Part shown: one piece after another, positions 9,784 to 18,978 of the stretch
How the letters are laid out: each line of letters begins with the position of its first letter
Position numbering within the stretch: position 1 is the first letter of the stretch
Translations under genes and position numbers: made by a program
The notes under the pieces: generated by a model
The model's input: the letters and a program-made list of their open reading frames with translations, nothing else
Told to the model about the DNA's origin: nothing
Database searches by the model: none
Origin: Pseudomonadota bacterium
Lineage (GTDB): Bacteria; Pseudomonadota; Alphaproteobacteria; Rhizobiales; Hyphomicrobiaceae
Direction: 5' to 3'
DNA length: 64,000 bases
Assembly: GCA_018242295.1 (NCBI GenBank)
Contig: JAFECE010000001.1
Span: forward strand, 124,001-188,000

Positions 9784-10809
9784 ATGGAACATCGACGTCT
9801 CGGCGCATCGGGATTAACGGTTCCGCTCTTGAGTTTCGGGGCCGCGACCTTCGGCGGTTCGGGCGAATTTTTCAGCGCCTGGGGCTCGACCGATGTCAAA
9901 GAAGCCCGGCGCATGGTCGATCTCTGCCTCGATGCCGGCGTCACGCTTTTTGATACAGCCGACATCTACTCGAACGGGAATTCCGAGACGGTGCTCGGCG
10001 AAGCGTTAAAGGGCCGCCGCGACAAGGTTCTCATTTCGACGAAAGCGACGTTCCGCTTCGACGATGCGCCGAACGACGTCGGATCATCGCGCTTCCATCT
10101 ACTGAAGACAGTGGAGCAAGCGCTGAAACGTCTGCAGACGGATCACATCGATATCTTTCAGCTACACGGCTTCGATGCATTGACGCCGCCGGAAGAGGTG
10201 CTCGCAACGCTCGATCAACTCGTTCGCGAAGGGAAGATTCGCTACACGGGCGTATCGAACTTTTCGGGCTGGCATTTGATGAAGTCGCTCGCGGTTGCGG
10301 ATCGTTACGGCTACCCGCGCTATGTCGCGAACCAAACCTACTATTCGCTTGTTGGCCGCGACTACGAGTGGGAACTCATGCCGCTCGGGCTCGATCAGGG
10401 GATCGGCGCGCTCGTTTGGAGTCCGCTCGGGTGGGGACGCCTCACCGGCAAATTGAGACGTGGACAGCCTTTGCCCGAGACGAGCCGTCTTCATAAGACA
10501 GCAGAGCAAGGCCCGCCCGTTCCGAACGAACGCGTGTTCAAAGTTATTGATGCCCTGGATGAGATTGCGAAAGAAACGGGAAAGAGCGTGCCGCAGATCG
10601 CGCTCAACTGGCTCTTCCATCGCCCAACGGTTTCCAGCGTCATCATCGGCGCGCGAAACGAGCAGCAATTGAAGGACAATCTCGGTTCGATCGGCTGGAG
10701 CCTGACGCCCGAGCAAATCAAGAAGCTCGATGCCGCCAGCGAGACGGCGAAAGCTTATCCCTATTGGCACCAGATGGGCTTCACCGAACGCAATCCATTG
10801 GCCGTCTAG
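9784..10809 (+). CDS. Aldo/keto reductase
   Basis: 341-residue NAD(P)H-dependent oxidoreductase of the AKR superfamily, reducing carbonyl substrates. The catalytic tetrad is complete: Asp57 and Tyr62 in FDTADIYS, Lys87 in ISTKA, His128 in FQLHGFD. The C-terminal cofactor loop IIGARNEQQLKDNLGSIGW is also typical. It begins MEHRRLGASGLTVPLLSFG, a standard start. Sequence is closest in feel to the YajO/Tas-like branch; the substrate is unknown. Single gene behind the CRP-type palindrome; ppk2 follows 123 bp later. Confidence 0.9.
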   Translation: MEHRRLGASGLTVPLLSFGAATFGGSGEFFSAWGSTDVKEARRMVDLCLDAGVTLFDTADIYSNGNSETVLGEALKGRRDKVLISTKATFRFDDAPNDVGSSRFHLLKTVEQALKRLQTDHIDIFQLHGFDALTPPEEVLATLDQLVREGKIRYTGVSNFSGWHLMKSLAVADRYGYPRYVANQTYYSLVGRDYEWELMPLGLDQGIGALVWSPLGWGRLTGKLRRGQPLPETSRLHKTAEQGPPVPNERVFKVIDALDEIAKETGKSVPQIALNWLFHRPTVSSVIIGARNEQQLKDNLGSIGWSLTPEQIKKLDAASETAKAYPYWHQMGFTERNPLAV

Positions 10810-10932
10810 GAGAGCGCAAGAGACTTTGAACGCTCGGGAATTTTGCCCTGGCGAGATTTGTCACGAGGCTGTCATGTGGCTCGCGAAAAGATCGCGCGCA
10901 ATTCCGAGGCGGATAATGCGGATAATAGAGCA

Positions 10933-11859
10933 ATGATCGACGAGCACGAAAAAAGTGAGCGAGCGAATCCGGCGCGTATCGAGGCGGAGATCGCGGACAG
11001 CTTCGATGAAGAATTCGAAATGGAAATGGACGACGCGCGACTGGCGCGCTTGCTCGACGGCCATGACCGTGATGGTGAGGCGGGCCTGCTCGATCGCCAA
11101 GTCTATTTCAAGGAACTCTTCCGGTTACAGCGTGAGCTGATCAAGCTTCAGGACTGGGTCGTCAACACCAAGACCAAGGTCGTCGTCATTTTCGAAGGCC
11201 GGGACGCCGCCGGCAAAGGCGGCGTGATCAAGCGGATCACGCAGCGTCTCAACCCGCGCGTCGTACGGGTCGTCGCGTTGCCGGCGCCAAGCGAGCGAGA
11301 ACGTTCGCAGTGGTATTTCCAGCGTTATGTGCCGCATCTTCCGGCCGCCGGTGAAGTCGTGCTTTTCGATCGCTCCTGGTACAATCGCGCCGGCGTCGAA
11401 CGCGTCATGGGCTTCTGCACGGAGAACGATCTCGAAGAATTCTTCCGCACGGTTCCGGAATTCGAGAAGATGCTCGTGCGCTCGGGCATTACGCTGATCA
11501 AATACTGGTTCTCGATTTCCGACGACGAGCAGCATCTGCGATTCCAAATGCGGATCCACGATCCGATCAAGCAGTGGAAGCTCTCGCCGATGGATCTCGA
11601 GTCGCGGCGGCGTTGGGAGGATTACACCAAGGCCAAGGAAGCGATGCTTGAGCACACGCATATTCCAGAGGCGCGTTGGTGGGTCGTGCATGCCGATGAC
11701 AAGAAGCGGGCGAGGCTCAACTGCATTCAGCACCTGCTGAGCCAAATTCCCTATCAGGATGTGCCGCGCGCACCTGTCGTGCTGCCGGAACGCGTGCATC
11801 ATCCCGACTATAGCCGCGCACCCGTTCCGGACGACCTTTACGTGCCAGCGATCTACTGA
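10933..11859 (+). CDS. ppk2: Polyphosphate kinase 2
   Basis: 308-residue PPK2-family kinase that transfers phosphate between polyphosphate and nucleoside diphosphates. Seen: Walker A FEGRDAAGKGGVIKRI (about residues 88-101), VVLFDRSWYNRAGVERVMGF with the Walker B aspartate and lid arginines, and KYWFSISDDEQHLRFQMR. A single kinase domain of this length fits class I enzymes, which favour ADP. The acidic N-terminus (DEEFEMEMDD) is variable in the family. I take the ATG at 10933; an upstream frame to 10843 lacks conservation. A strong hairpin follows the stop. Confidence 0.92.
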   Translation: MIDEHEKSERANPARIEAEIADSFDEEFEMEMDDARLARLLDGHDRDGEAGLLDRQVYFKELFRLQRELIKLQDWVVNTKTKVVVIFEGRDAAGKGGVIKRITQRLNPRVVRVVALPAPSERERSQWYFQRYVPHLPAAGEVVLFDRSWYNRAGVERVMGFCTENDLEEFFRTVPEFEKMLVRSGITLIKYWFSISDDEQHLRFQMRIHDPIKQWKLSPMDLESRRRWEDYTKAKEAMLEHTHIPEARWWVVHADDKKRARLNCIQHLLSQIPYQDVPRAPVVLPERVHHPDYSRAPVPDDLYVPAIY

Positions 11860-11884
11860 TCGGCCGCGTATAGAGACCTAAGAT

Positions 11885-11915
11885 CCTGATCCGGCTCCAG
11901 GGGGAGCCGATCAGG
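11885..11915. terminator. Bidirectional hairpin between convergent genes
   Basis: Thirteen-pair stem (CCTGATC-CGGCTCC / GGAGCCGATCAGG, one bulged C) with a four-base AGGG loop, between ppk2 and the convergent gene ending at 11959. There is no clear T-run, so termination strength is uncertain. Confidence 0.45.
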
Positions 11916-11958
11916 GGCGTGACGAGAAGCACGCACGCCACAGCATCCGCTTGTCCGT

Positions 11959-12891
11959 TTAACGGATACGGCGCGGGTTCATATAGAGATCGGCTTCCTG
12001 GCGCTGGATGTCCAGTTTTATGCGGCCATCGCGGATGTCGTGAGCGAGGCTCTTAACGTGGCGGCGGGCCTGACGGTTGAAAGAGACCATGCCGGTGAAG
12101 AGCTTCATCACTTGCAGCAAGCGCGCCTCGGCGTGATCGCCGCGCACTTTGCACTTCCACCTGCCGCCGATCGTCAGAATAGCGCCGTCGATATGACCGA
12201 CATGCTCACCGTGCTGATCGATCAGCGTGTAGTCGCCGCCGAGATTTATGAAGTCGCGACGGAACCGATAAAAGCGTGGCATGCCTTCGTCCATCAGGAA
12301 GAACGAAAAGTTTTCGGGCAGCAGCGGCCATTTGTGTGCGGAGCGCTCGAGATAGACGAGATAGTCGTCTTCGCTCGTGTTGATCGAGAAGGTCGTAACG
12401 GGAAGGCCGTTGGCCGCGAGCGTCTGCTGGATCGAGCGGCCGAGCATCATGTCCATGCTGGCCTTCCAGTTCAGGTTCTCCGAGAAGAGCTTCATGACGA
12501 GGCGCTTCTCCATGCCGCTCGCGGCTTTCCAAAGCTCTTTGCGATAGCCAAGGACGCCCGTGCGCTGGCCATTCTCGATGATCTCGGCGAAGATATCCAT
12601 GTCGCTCGTGAACTGGCGCGACTTGCCACGATTGCGCTCACGCTTCCACGGGCCGAACTCGATCGAGTTGAAGGGCGTCAGCCAAACATCGACGTTGAAA
12701 TCGTGCCAGGTCTTCTTCGCGTCTTTCGTCGCGCTCTTGCTTACTTTTTCGAGCTTCGAGACGTTCGCTTTCGACGTGTCTACCGGTTTCGGCTGCTCAC
12801 GAACTTCGTCGCGCGCGACGGTCGCGGCTTCGGCAGCGGCGGCCTTGGCTTCGGACTCAACGCTCTCTTTCTTCCAGGCATTTGCAGTCAT
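11959..12891 (-). CDS. Conserved-looking hypothetical protein
   Basis: 310 residues from the ATG at 12891, which has GAGGAA 8 bases upstream; a frame 10 codons longer is less likely. I do not recognise the family. The first ~75 residues are an Ala/Glu/Lys-rich, probably disordered or helical stretch. The rest (~75-310) is a mixed alpha/beta region with VWLTPFNSIEFGPWKRERNRGKSR, YRFRRDF, and a glycine-punctuated strand run DYTLIDQHGEHVGHIDG. That last part faintly recalls the beta-barrel LURP-one/scramblase fold, a guess only. No signal peptide or membrane segment. Convergent with ppk2. Confidence 0.75.
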   Translation of the reverse strand: MTANAWKKESVESEAKAAAAEAATVARDEVREQPKPVDTSKANVSKLEKVSKSATKDAKKTWHDFNVDVWLTPFNSIEFGPWKRERNRGKSRQFTSDMDIFAEIIENGQRTGVLGYRKELWKAASGMEKRLVMKLFSENLNWKASMDMMLGRSIQQTLAANGLPVTTFSINTSEDDYLVYLERSAHKWPLLPENFSFFLMDEGMPRFYRFRRDFINLGGDYTLIDQHGEHVGHIDGAILTIGGRWKCKVRGDHAEARLLQVMKLFTGMVSFNRQARRHVKSLAHDIRDGRIKLDIQRQEADLYMNPRRIR

Positions 12892-13002
12892 CGGACATTC
12901 CTCGCGCGCGGCGCTGAACACGTCTCAGCGAATCATTCGAGGACGGTAGCATCGCGAGCGTTCTCGACTGTGGTGACGAGAAAATTTGCGGTGGGAAACG
13001 GA

Positions 13003-13683
13003 TTACCGAGTCCCGAAGATGGCCGAACCGACACGGACGTGCGTCGCACCGAAGGCAATTGCGGTTTCGAAGTCGCTGCTCATGCCCATGCTTAGGCCAG
13101 ACAGCCTAAGCTCGCGGGCAAGTTTGGCGAGAAACGCGAAATGGACAGCGGGTTCTTCATCGACCGGCGGGATACACATGAGACCGGCGAGGGGCAGCTT
13201 GAGCTGGTCACGGCAGAACGCGACGAAGGCAACAGCCTCGCGCGGCATGACGCCGGCCTTCTGCGGTTCTTCTCCGGTGTTGACTTGTATGAACAGCTCA
13301 AGCGAGCGGCCCTGCTTCGCCATTTCATCGGCGACGGCACGGGCGATCTTTTCGCGATCGATGGTATGGATCGCGTCGAAAAATGCGACAGCTTCCTTCG
13401 CCTTGTTGGATTGCAGCGGACCGATGAGGTGCAACTTCACGTCGGGGAATTCGGCGCGCAGCGGCGGCCATTTGCGCTCGGCCTCCTGGACGCGATTTTC
13501 ACCGAATATGCGCTGGCCGGCTTCGATGACAGGTCGAATGGCCTCGGCGTCGAAGGTCTTGGAGACGGCGACGAGTTCTATGTCATCGGCAACACGTCCC
13601 GCGGCTTTGGCAGCGGCAACGATTTCATCGTTTACGTGTTTTAACCTGTCGACCGGGGTTTCCTGGTAATTGTCGTCTGGCAC
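13003..13683 (-). CDS. YggS-family pyridoxal-phosphate-binding protein
   Basis: 226-residue PLP homeostasis protein (YggS/PROSC family), a TIM-barrel that binds pyridoxal 5'-phosphate without known catalysis and buffers vitamin B6 and amino-acid pools. The cofactor lysine is Lys42 in VAVSKTF. Also seen: RIFGENRVQEAE, LHLIGPLQSNK, VNTGEEPQKAG, and the C-terminal phosphate-cup region SMGMSSDFETAIAFGATHVRVGSAIFG spread over the last ~30 residues. I choose the GTG at 13683 because GAGGAACGC lies just upstream and the length then matches the family; the frame stays open to 13749. Confidence 0.92.
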   Translation of the reverse strand: MPDDNYQETPVDRLKHVNDEIVAAAKAAGRVADDIELVAVSKTFDAEAIRPVIEAGQRIFGENRVQEAERKWPPLRAEFPDVKLHLIGPLQSNKAKEAVAFFDAIHTIDREKIARAVADEMAKQGRSLELFIQVNTGEEPQKAGVMPREAVAFVAFCRDQLKLPLAGLMCIPPVDEEPAVHFAFLAKLARELRLSGLSMGMSSDFETAIAFGATHVRVGSAIFGTR

Positions 13684-13858
13684 GCGCGTTCCTCGGTGGT
13701 CTCGAACCCTTCCATAAACAATCCGGCACACTAGGAACAAGTGTCGCAATTTCGCACGGGTTTTCCATTTCCATATAGGAGACCCGTGGAAGGTCCTACC
13801 TAAGCCGCCCGCCTATTTTACCCTCTTAATTCAGACCGAAACTTGAGGAGCATCCCTA

Positions 13859-14263
13859 ATGCTGAAACTCGCCGATGCACGCCGCATCATCGACGCTGCC
13901 GAAAAGAAGGCCAAGGAAATCGGTCAACCCATGAACATCGCCGTGGTGGACGAAGGCGCGAACTTGCTTTCGCACATTCGCATGGATGGCGCGTGGCTCG
14001 GATCGATCAACATTGCGATCAACAAGGCGTTCACGTCACGCGCCTTCAATATTTCGACGAAGGAACTGGCCGAGAATAGTCAACCGGGCGATCAGTTCTT
14101 CGGCATCCATGTTTCGAACCACGACCGTGTGATGATCTTCGCCGGCGGCATACCGCTGAAGGATTCGAAGGGGAACGTCATCGGCGCCATCGGCGTATCG
14201 GGCGGCAGCGGCGTGCAGGATCAGACCGTTGCGGAAGCCGGCGCCAGCGCGCATACGTGCTAA
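13859..14263 (+). CDS. GlcG/HbpS-like haem-degrading family protein
   Basis: 134-residue protein of the GlcG/HbpS family (formerly DUF336). Seen: KLADARRIIDAAEKKAKEIG, NIAVVDEGANLLSHIRMDGA, INIAINKAFTSRAF and the closing GAIGVSGGSGVQDQTVAEAG, all family signatures. Members bind haem or corrinoid-like ligands or accompany small-molecule catabolic enzymes; the function here is not fixed. No signal peptide, so cytosolic, unlike secreted HbpS. GAGGAG stands 10 bases before the ATG. A single gene closed by the palindrome at 14279. Confidence 0.85.
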   Translation: MLKLADARRIIDAAEKKAKEIGQPMNIAVVDEGANLLSHIRMDGAWLGSINIAINKAFTSRAFNISTKELAENSQPGDQFFGIHVSNHDRVMIFAGGIPLKDSKGNVIGAIGVSGGSGVQDQTVAEAGASAHTC

Positions 14264-14278
14264 TAGAGTGAACTACTC

Positions 14279-14317
14279 GCCGGATCACGTGCTCAATATT
14301 CGAGTGCGTGATCCGGC
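14279..14317 (+). terminator. Large hairpin after the GlcG-like gene
   Basis: Perfect 11-bp inverted repeat GCCGGATCACG / CGTGATCCGGC with a 17-base spacer that itself contains CTC/GAG. It sits 16 bases past the stop. It lacks a T-run, so it may be a rho-dependent end or mRNA-protecting structure. Confidence 0.5.
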
Positions 14318-14642
14318 GTATAGCGTCGCGCCGCGCTACTCCGGTGCTTTCCAACACTGTCTTCCGTTTTTTAGGCGAATTGGCATCAGTCGAGCTACCA
14401 GCCACGCCTCAACCCTCCTCGACAATTCCATTCCGTGCCGCTCCGGCGATAGCATTCTCCCGCCCGGCATTTTGTTGTGACTGCAACCTTGACGTGGCCG
14501 CCGGCTCATGTAGGCGATTGCGCGGGCTCAACATGATCCTGCGGCCCAAGACCCGCCGATTGTTTTGCCAACGACTTGACCGGCTTTACCATTCGGGCTC
14601 TTTACGGCTTTCCACGAATTCTTGAACGAGATCCAAGGCCCC
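14318..14642. other. Gene-free leader before leuS
   Basis: About 325 bp with no convincing frame or repeat. It should hold the leuS promoter; I see no clear T-box or attenuator-like leader, and a TTG at 14622 in the leuS frame is passed over for the ATG at 14643. Confidence 0.4.
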
Positions 14643-17267
14643 ATGGCCACTGAACGCTACAACGCGGCCGAGCGCGAAAAACACTGGCAATCCGTCTGGG
14701 AGAAGGGCGAGATCTTTCGCGCCTCCGAGGATCCCAGCCGTCCCAAGTCCTATGTCCTCGAGATGTTCCCGTATCCGTCGGGCCGCATCCACATGGGCCA
14801 TGTCCGCAACTATGCGATGGGCGACGTCGTCGCGCGCTACAAGCGTGCCCGTGGCTTCAACGTGCTGCATCCGATGGGCTGGGACGCCTTCGGCATGCCG
14901 GCCGAGAATGCTGCGATGGAACGCAAAGTCCATCCCGGCACGTGGACTTATGCCAACATCGATACAATGCGTGGGCAGCTCAAATCGATGGGGCTGTCGC
15001 TCGACTGGTCACGCGAGATCGCGACGTGCTCGCCGAGCTACTACAAGCATCAGCAGAAGCTGTTTCTCGATTTCCTGAAAAAGGGGATCGCCTACCGGAA
15101 GTCCTCGAAGGTCAATTGGGACCCGGTTGACCACACGGTTCTCGCCAACGAGCAGGTGATCGACGGACGCGGCTGGCGATCTGGCGCGCTCGTCGAGCAA
15201 CGCGAGCTGACGCAGTGGTTCTTCAAAATCACCGACTATGCCGACGAGCTCTTGAGCGACCTCGATACGCTCGTCAACTGGCCCGAGAAGGTGCGCCTGA
15301 TGCAGGCGAACTGGATCGGCCGCTCGGAAGGCATGCTTGTCCGCTGGGCTCTCGATAAGAAGACGTCGCCCAAAGATTTCAGCGAGCTCGAAGTCTATAC
15401 GACGCGGCCCGACACGCTGTTCGGCGCGTCGTTTCTTGCCGTCGCGGCGGACCATCCGCTGGCGAAAGCGGCCGCTGAAAAAGATCAGAAGCTTGCGGAG
15501 TTCTGCGAAGAATGCCGCCGCATGGGCACATCCGTCGCCGATATCGAATCCGCTGAAAAGCGCGGCTACGACACGGGGATTCGCGCCGTGCATCCGTTCG
15601 ACGCCAGCTGGCAGCTGCCGGTCTACGTCGCCAATTTCGTGCTGATGGAGTATGGCACGGGCGCCATCTTCGGCTGTCCGTCCGGCGACCAGCGCGACAT
15701 GGATTTCGCCCGCCGCTATGATCTTCCCGTGGTGCCCGTGATCCTGCCGCCGGGCGAGAAAGCGGCGACATTCGAGCTGACCAACAAGGCCTATGCCGAC
15801 GATGGCACGCTGATCAATTCGCGGTTTCTCGACGGACTTTCGACGTCTGCCGCTTTCGACGAAGCGGCGAAGCGTCTTGAAAAGCAGACGCTCGGATCAG
15901 GGCCTCAGGGCACGCGGAAAGTCAATTACAGGCTCAGAGATTGGGGCATCTCACGGCAGCGCTATTGGGGCTGCCCGATCCCGATCATCCACTGCAAGAC
16001 GCATGGCGTTGTTCCGGTGCCGGAAAAAGATCTGCCGATCGAACTTCCGGAAGATGCGACGTTCGATAAGCCGGGCAATCCGCTCGACCGGCATCCGACG
16101 TGGAAGCACGTCAACTGTCCGATTTGCGGCGAGCCGGCGGTGCGCGAAACGGACACGATGGACACGTTCGTCGATTCGTCCTGGTACTTCGTGCGCTTCA
16201 CGGCGCCGGAAGCGCAGACGCCCGTCGACAGAAGCGCGGCGCAATATTGGCTGCCGGTCGACCAGTATATCGGCGGCATCGAGCACGCGATTTTGCATCT
16301 TCTTTACTCGCGGTTCTTCGTGCGCGCGATGTGCGATACAGGGCACTTGTCGTTCGCGACGAATACGCGCGAACCCTTCGCGGCGCTCTTCACACAGGGC
16401 ATGGTCACGCACGAGACCTACAAGTCCGAGGATGGGGTGTGGCTTTTGCCCAGCGATGTCCGGCTCGAAGGCGAAGGCGCCAATCGCCGAGCCGTCGAAA
16501 TATCGAGCGGCCGTCCTGCCGCGATCGGCAGCATCGAAAAGATGTCGAAGTCCAAGAAAAACCTGGTGGACCCGGACGACATCATCTCCCATTACGGCGC
16601 CGATTGCGCGCGCTGGTTTATGCTCTCCGACAGTCCTCCGGAGCGCGACGTAATCTGGACCGAGGCCGGCGTCGCGGGCGCGGGACGCTTCATCCAGCGC
16701 GTCTGGCGGATCGTCGATGAGATTGCCGAGGCCTATCCTGGGGAAAAGGGTTCGAAGCCAGCTTCATTTGGCCCGGAGGCGCTTGAGGTTCGAAAGGGCG
16801 CGCACCGGGCGCTGGATGCGGTCGGCCGTTCCATCGAATCGTTGCGTTTCAACGTGGCGGTCGCGAACATCCACGAATTGTCCAATGTTCTCCAGTCGGG
16901 TTTATCCAAGCGCGGGCCGGACGTCGCCTGGGCCATTCGGGAGGCCGGGGAACTTCTGGTTTTGATGATCGGCCCGATGATGCCGCATTTGGCTGAAGAA
17001 TGCTGGGCGCGGCTCGGATACAACACGCTGGTCGCGAATGAACCTTGGCCAGCGCCAGAACCCGAGCTGCTCGTTGACGATCAAGTCACCATTGCCGTAC
17101 AGGTTAATGGTAAGCGACGGGACGAACTCGTGATTTCGCGCAGTGCGAAAGCCGAGGAAGTTGAAGCGGCGGCGTTGCAGCTTGGATCGGTGGTGCGTGC
17201 GTTAGACGGGCGGCCGCCGAAAAAAGTTATCGTCGTTCCGCAGAGGATCGTGAATGTCGTTGGTTGA
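14643..17267 (+). CDS. leuS: Leucyl-tRNA synthetase
   Basis: 874-residue class I aminoacyl-tRNA synthetase charging tRNA-Leu. Seen: the HIGH-type motif as [11 protein letters not shown] (about residues 44-54), the CP1 editing domain with [14 protein letters not shown] and the acidic YGTGAIFG region, the zinc-like [19 protein letters not shown] stretch split around residue ~500, [16 protein letters not shown], and KMSKS at residues 633-637. The C-terminal tRNA-binding domain is complete. Length is normal. First of a plus-strand run leuS-lptE-holA, an order common in alphaproteobacteria. Confidence 0.97.
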   Translation: MATERYNAAEREKHWQSVWEKGEIFRASEDPSRPKSYVLEMFPYPSGRIHMGHVRNYAMGDVVARYKRARGFNVLHPMGWDAFGMPAENAAMERKVHPGTWTYANIDTMRGQLKSMGLSLDWSREIATCSPSYYKHQQKLFLDFLKKGIAYRKSSKVNWDPVDHTVLANEQVIDGRGWRSGALVEQRELTQWFFKITDYADELLSDLDTLVNWPEKVRLMQANWIGRSEGMLVRWALDKKTSPKDFSELEVYTTRPDTLFGASFLAVAADHPLAKAAAEKDQKLAEFCEECRRMGTSVADIESAEKRGYDTGIRAVHPFDASWQLPVYVANFVLMEYGTGAIFGCPSGDQRDMDFARRYDLPVVPVILPPGEKAATFELTNKAYADDGTLINSRFLDGLSTSAAFDEAAKRLEKQTLGSGPQGTRKVNYRLRDWGISRQRYWGCPIPIIHCKTHGVVPVPEKDLPIELPEDATFDKPGNPLDRHPTWKHVNCPICGEPAVRETDTMDTFVDSSWYFVRFTAPEAQTPVDRSAAQYWLPVDQYIGGIEHAILHLLYSRFFVRAMCDTGHLSFATNTREPFAALFTQGMVTHETYKSEDGVWLLPSDVRLEGEGANRRAVEISSGRPAAIGSIEKMSKSKKNLVDPDDIISHYGADCARWFMLSDSPPERDVIWTEAGVAGAGRFIQRVWRIVDEIAEAYPGEKGSKPASFGPEALEVRKGAHRALDAVGRSIESLRFNVAVANIHELSNVLQSGLSKRGPDVAWAIREAGELLVLMIGPMMPHLAEECWARLGYNTLVANEPWPAPEPELLVDDQVTIAVQVNGKRRDELVISRSAKAEEVEAAALQLGSVVRALDGRPPKKVIVVPQRIVNVVG

Positions 17268-17289
17268 GGGGCGGATTGGGGGACGAGGC

Positions 17290-17826
17290 ATGTGCAGCCT
17301 GACGGTTGCGCGCGGCCTCTTCGCGGCTTCAGCTTTCATTGCACTTTCAGCGTTGTCGGGTTGCGGCGACGGTGGTTTCCGTCCGCTCTATGGCTCGTCG
17401 CTGATTGGTGGGGCGGCTGTTACCGAACGATTGGCGACTGTCGACATCGCACCCATTCCGGGCCGGGTTGGCCAGCGCATCCGCAACGAGCTGATCTATC
17501 AAACGACCGGCGGTGGCTCGCCTAAGCCCCCGCAGTACCGTCTCGACATCGCCATTCGTGAGTCGGTCACCTCGATGCTCGTTGCTGTGGACGGAAACGC
17601 CGGCAACCAGATCTACAGCGTCGACGCGACGTTCAGCCTCATCCGATTGTCCGACAAGAAAGTGGTCGCGCAGGGCACGAGCTACGGCCGCGCCTCGTTC
17701 GACCGCGTGTCATCGATCTTCGCCAACGTCTCGGCTCGGCAGGACGCGGAAAACCGGGCAGCGGAAACCGTTGGCCAAGAGATCCAGACGCGGCTGCTCG
17801 CAGTCTTATCGACCGGGAACGTCTAG
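17290..17826 (+). CDS. lptE: LPS-assembly lipoprotein LptE
   Basis: 178-residue outer-membrane lipoprotein that plugs the LptD barrel and helps insert lipopolysaccharide. Seen: a signal peptide MCSLTVARGLFAASAFIA ending in a lipobox LSGC (acylated Cys), then GDGGFRPLYGSS, the family's start after the cysteine. The ATG at 17290 follows GGGGGACGAGG; an alternative ATG at 17254 would overlap leuS by 14 bases and spoil the signal peptide. Location between leuS and holA is the standard lptE position. The stop codon sits inside a 15-bp tandem duplication. Confidence 0.88.
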   Translation: MCSLTVARGLFAASAFIALSALSGCGDGGFRPLYGSSLIGGAAVTERLATVDIAPIPGRVGQRIRNELIYQTTGGGSPKPPQYRLDIAIRESVTSMLVAVDGNAGNQIYSVDATFSLIRLSDKKVVAQGTSYGRASFDRVSSIFANVSARQDAENRAAETVGQEIQTRLLAVLSTGNV

Positions 17827-17852
17827 CTCTGATATCTCTAGCTCTGATATCT
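17823..17852. repeat. 15-bp tandem duplication across the lptE stop
   Basis: CTAGCTCTGATATCT occurs twice head to tail (17823-17837, 17838-17852). The first copy supplies the TAG of lptE; the second is non-coding spacer before holA. Confidence 0.9.
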
Positions 17853-17880
17853 GGGGCGACAGCCCTGGAAGAGCACCCCG

Positions 17881-18915
17881 ATGGCCGCCGTCAAACCACA
17901 GCAAGCCTCAGCTTTCTTGAAATCGCCGCCCGCCGACCTGGCGGCCGTGCTGTTTCATGGCTCCGACCCGGGTCTCGTGAGCGAACGGGCAGCGGCGCTC
18001 GCGAAAAGCCTGGCTGCGAGAGAGAATCCTCCCGGCGAAGTCCTCAAAATTGACGAAACGGAACTAGACGAGGATCCGGGGCGCCTCGAGACGGAGCTAC
18101 AGACGCGGCCCATGTTTTCGGGCCGCCGGATCGTTCGCACGATTGCGAGCCGGCGCGTTTCGACGGCGCTCTTGAAGCCGCTCCTCACGTCGGGTCCGCT
18201 CGAGGGCCTGCTGATCGTCGAAGCGGGTAACCTCAAAGCAGATGACAGTCTTCGATCTCTATTCGAATCCCAGGCGAAGTGCTTTGCCGTTGCCTGCTAT
18301 CCCGATACCGCAGCCGATATCGACGCGCTGATTTCCGAAGTTCTTTCGTCGTTTTCGCTGACGATCGAAGGTGACGCGCGCGCGTTGCTGCAGAGCCGGC
18401 TCGGCGCCGATCGCGCGCTTTCGCGCGCCGAAATCGAGAAGCTCGCTCTTTTCTGCCTGGGGCGGCCTTCCATCACGCACGAGGATGTCGACGGCCTCGT
18501 TGGAGATGCGGCGGGGCTCGCGCTCGAACGCATTGCCGAAGCCGTCGCGGAAGGACGCACGAAGGATGCGATCAGCGACTTCGGCCGGGCTCTCGGCTCG
18601 GGCGAAAACGCGCAGGTGATCATCTTGATCGTGCAGCGCTACTTCCTGAAACTGCATCGGGTCAGAAGCGACGTCGATGCAGGTCTTCGTCTCGACGATG
18701 CACTCAAGTCCGTCCGTCCACCGTTGTTCTTCAAACAGAAAGACAGCTTCGCGCGGCAGGTGCGCAGCTGGTCGCGCGGACAGCTCGATCAGGCGCTCCG
18801 GCGCATTGCCGAAACTGCAAAGACGGCGCGCCTGACATCGAATTTGGAGGACGTCGTCGCCGAGCGCATGATTTTGGCGCTCGCATCGATGGCGGCTGCG
18901 GCGGGCGGCCGCTAG
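17881..18915 (+). CDS. holA: DNA polymerase III subunit delta
   Basis: 344-residue clamp-loader subunit that opens the beta sliding clamp. Seen: LAAVLFHGSDPGLVSERAAAL (N-terminal AAA-like start lacking a catalytic P-loop, as in HolA), FSGRRIVRTIASRR, LSRAEIEKLALFCLG, and the C-terminal collar helices with DDALKSVRPPLFFKQK and QALRRIAETAKTARL. Length fits. It follows lptE by 54 bp and is probably co-transcribed with leuS-lptE. In many relatives parB would come next, convergently; here four genes intervene. Confidence 0.9.
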   Translation: MAAVKPQQASAFLKSPPADLAAVLFHGSDPGLVSERAAALAKSLAARENPPGEVLKIDETELDEDPGRLETELQTRPMFSGRRIVRTIASRRVSTALLKPLLTSGPLEGLLIVEAGNLKADDSLRSLFESQAKCFAVACYPDTAADIDALISEVLSSFSLTIEGDARALLQSRLGADRALSRAEIEKLALFCLGRPSITHEDVDGLVGDAAGLALERIAEAVAEGRTKDAISDFGRALGSGENAQVIILIVQRYFLKLHRVRSDVDAGLRLDDALKSVRPPLFFKQKDSFARQVRSWSRGQLDQALRRIAETAKTARLTSNLEDVVAERMILALASMAAAAGGR

Positions 18916-18978
18916 CGCGCGGCTTGCGACCGCCTCTCGTGTCCCTATAGTGCCTGCGCAAATGGCAAGGGGGACGAC

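Noticed and set aside
17254-17289. Upstream ATG for lptE inside leuS
   Set aside because: Would place a charged 12-residue leader before the signal peptide; the ATG at 17290 gives a normal lipoprotein signal.
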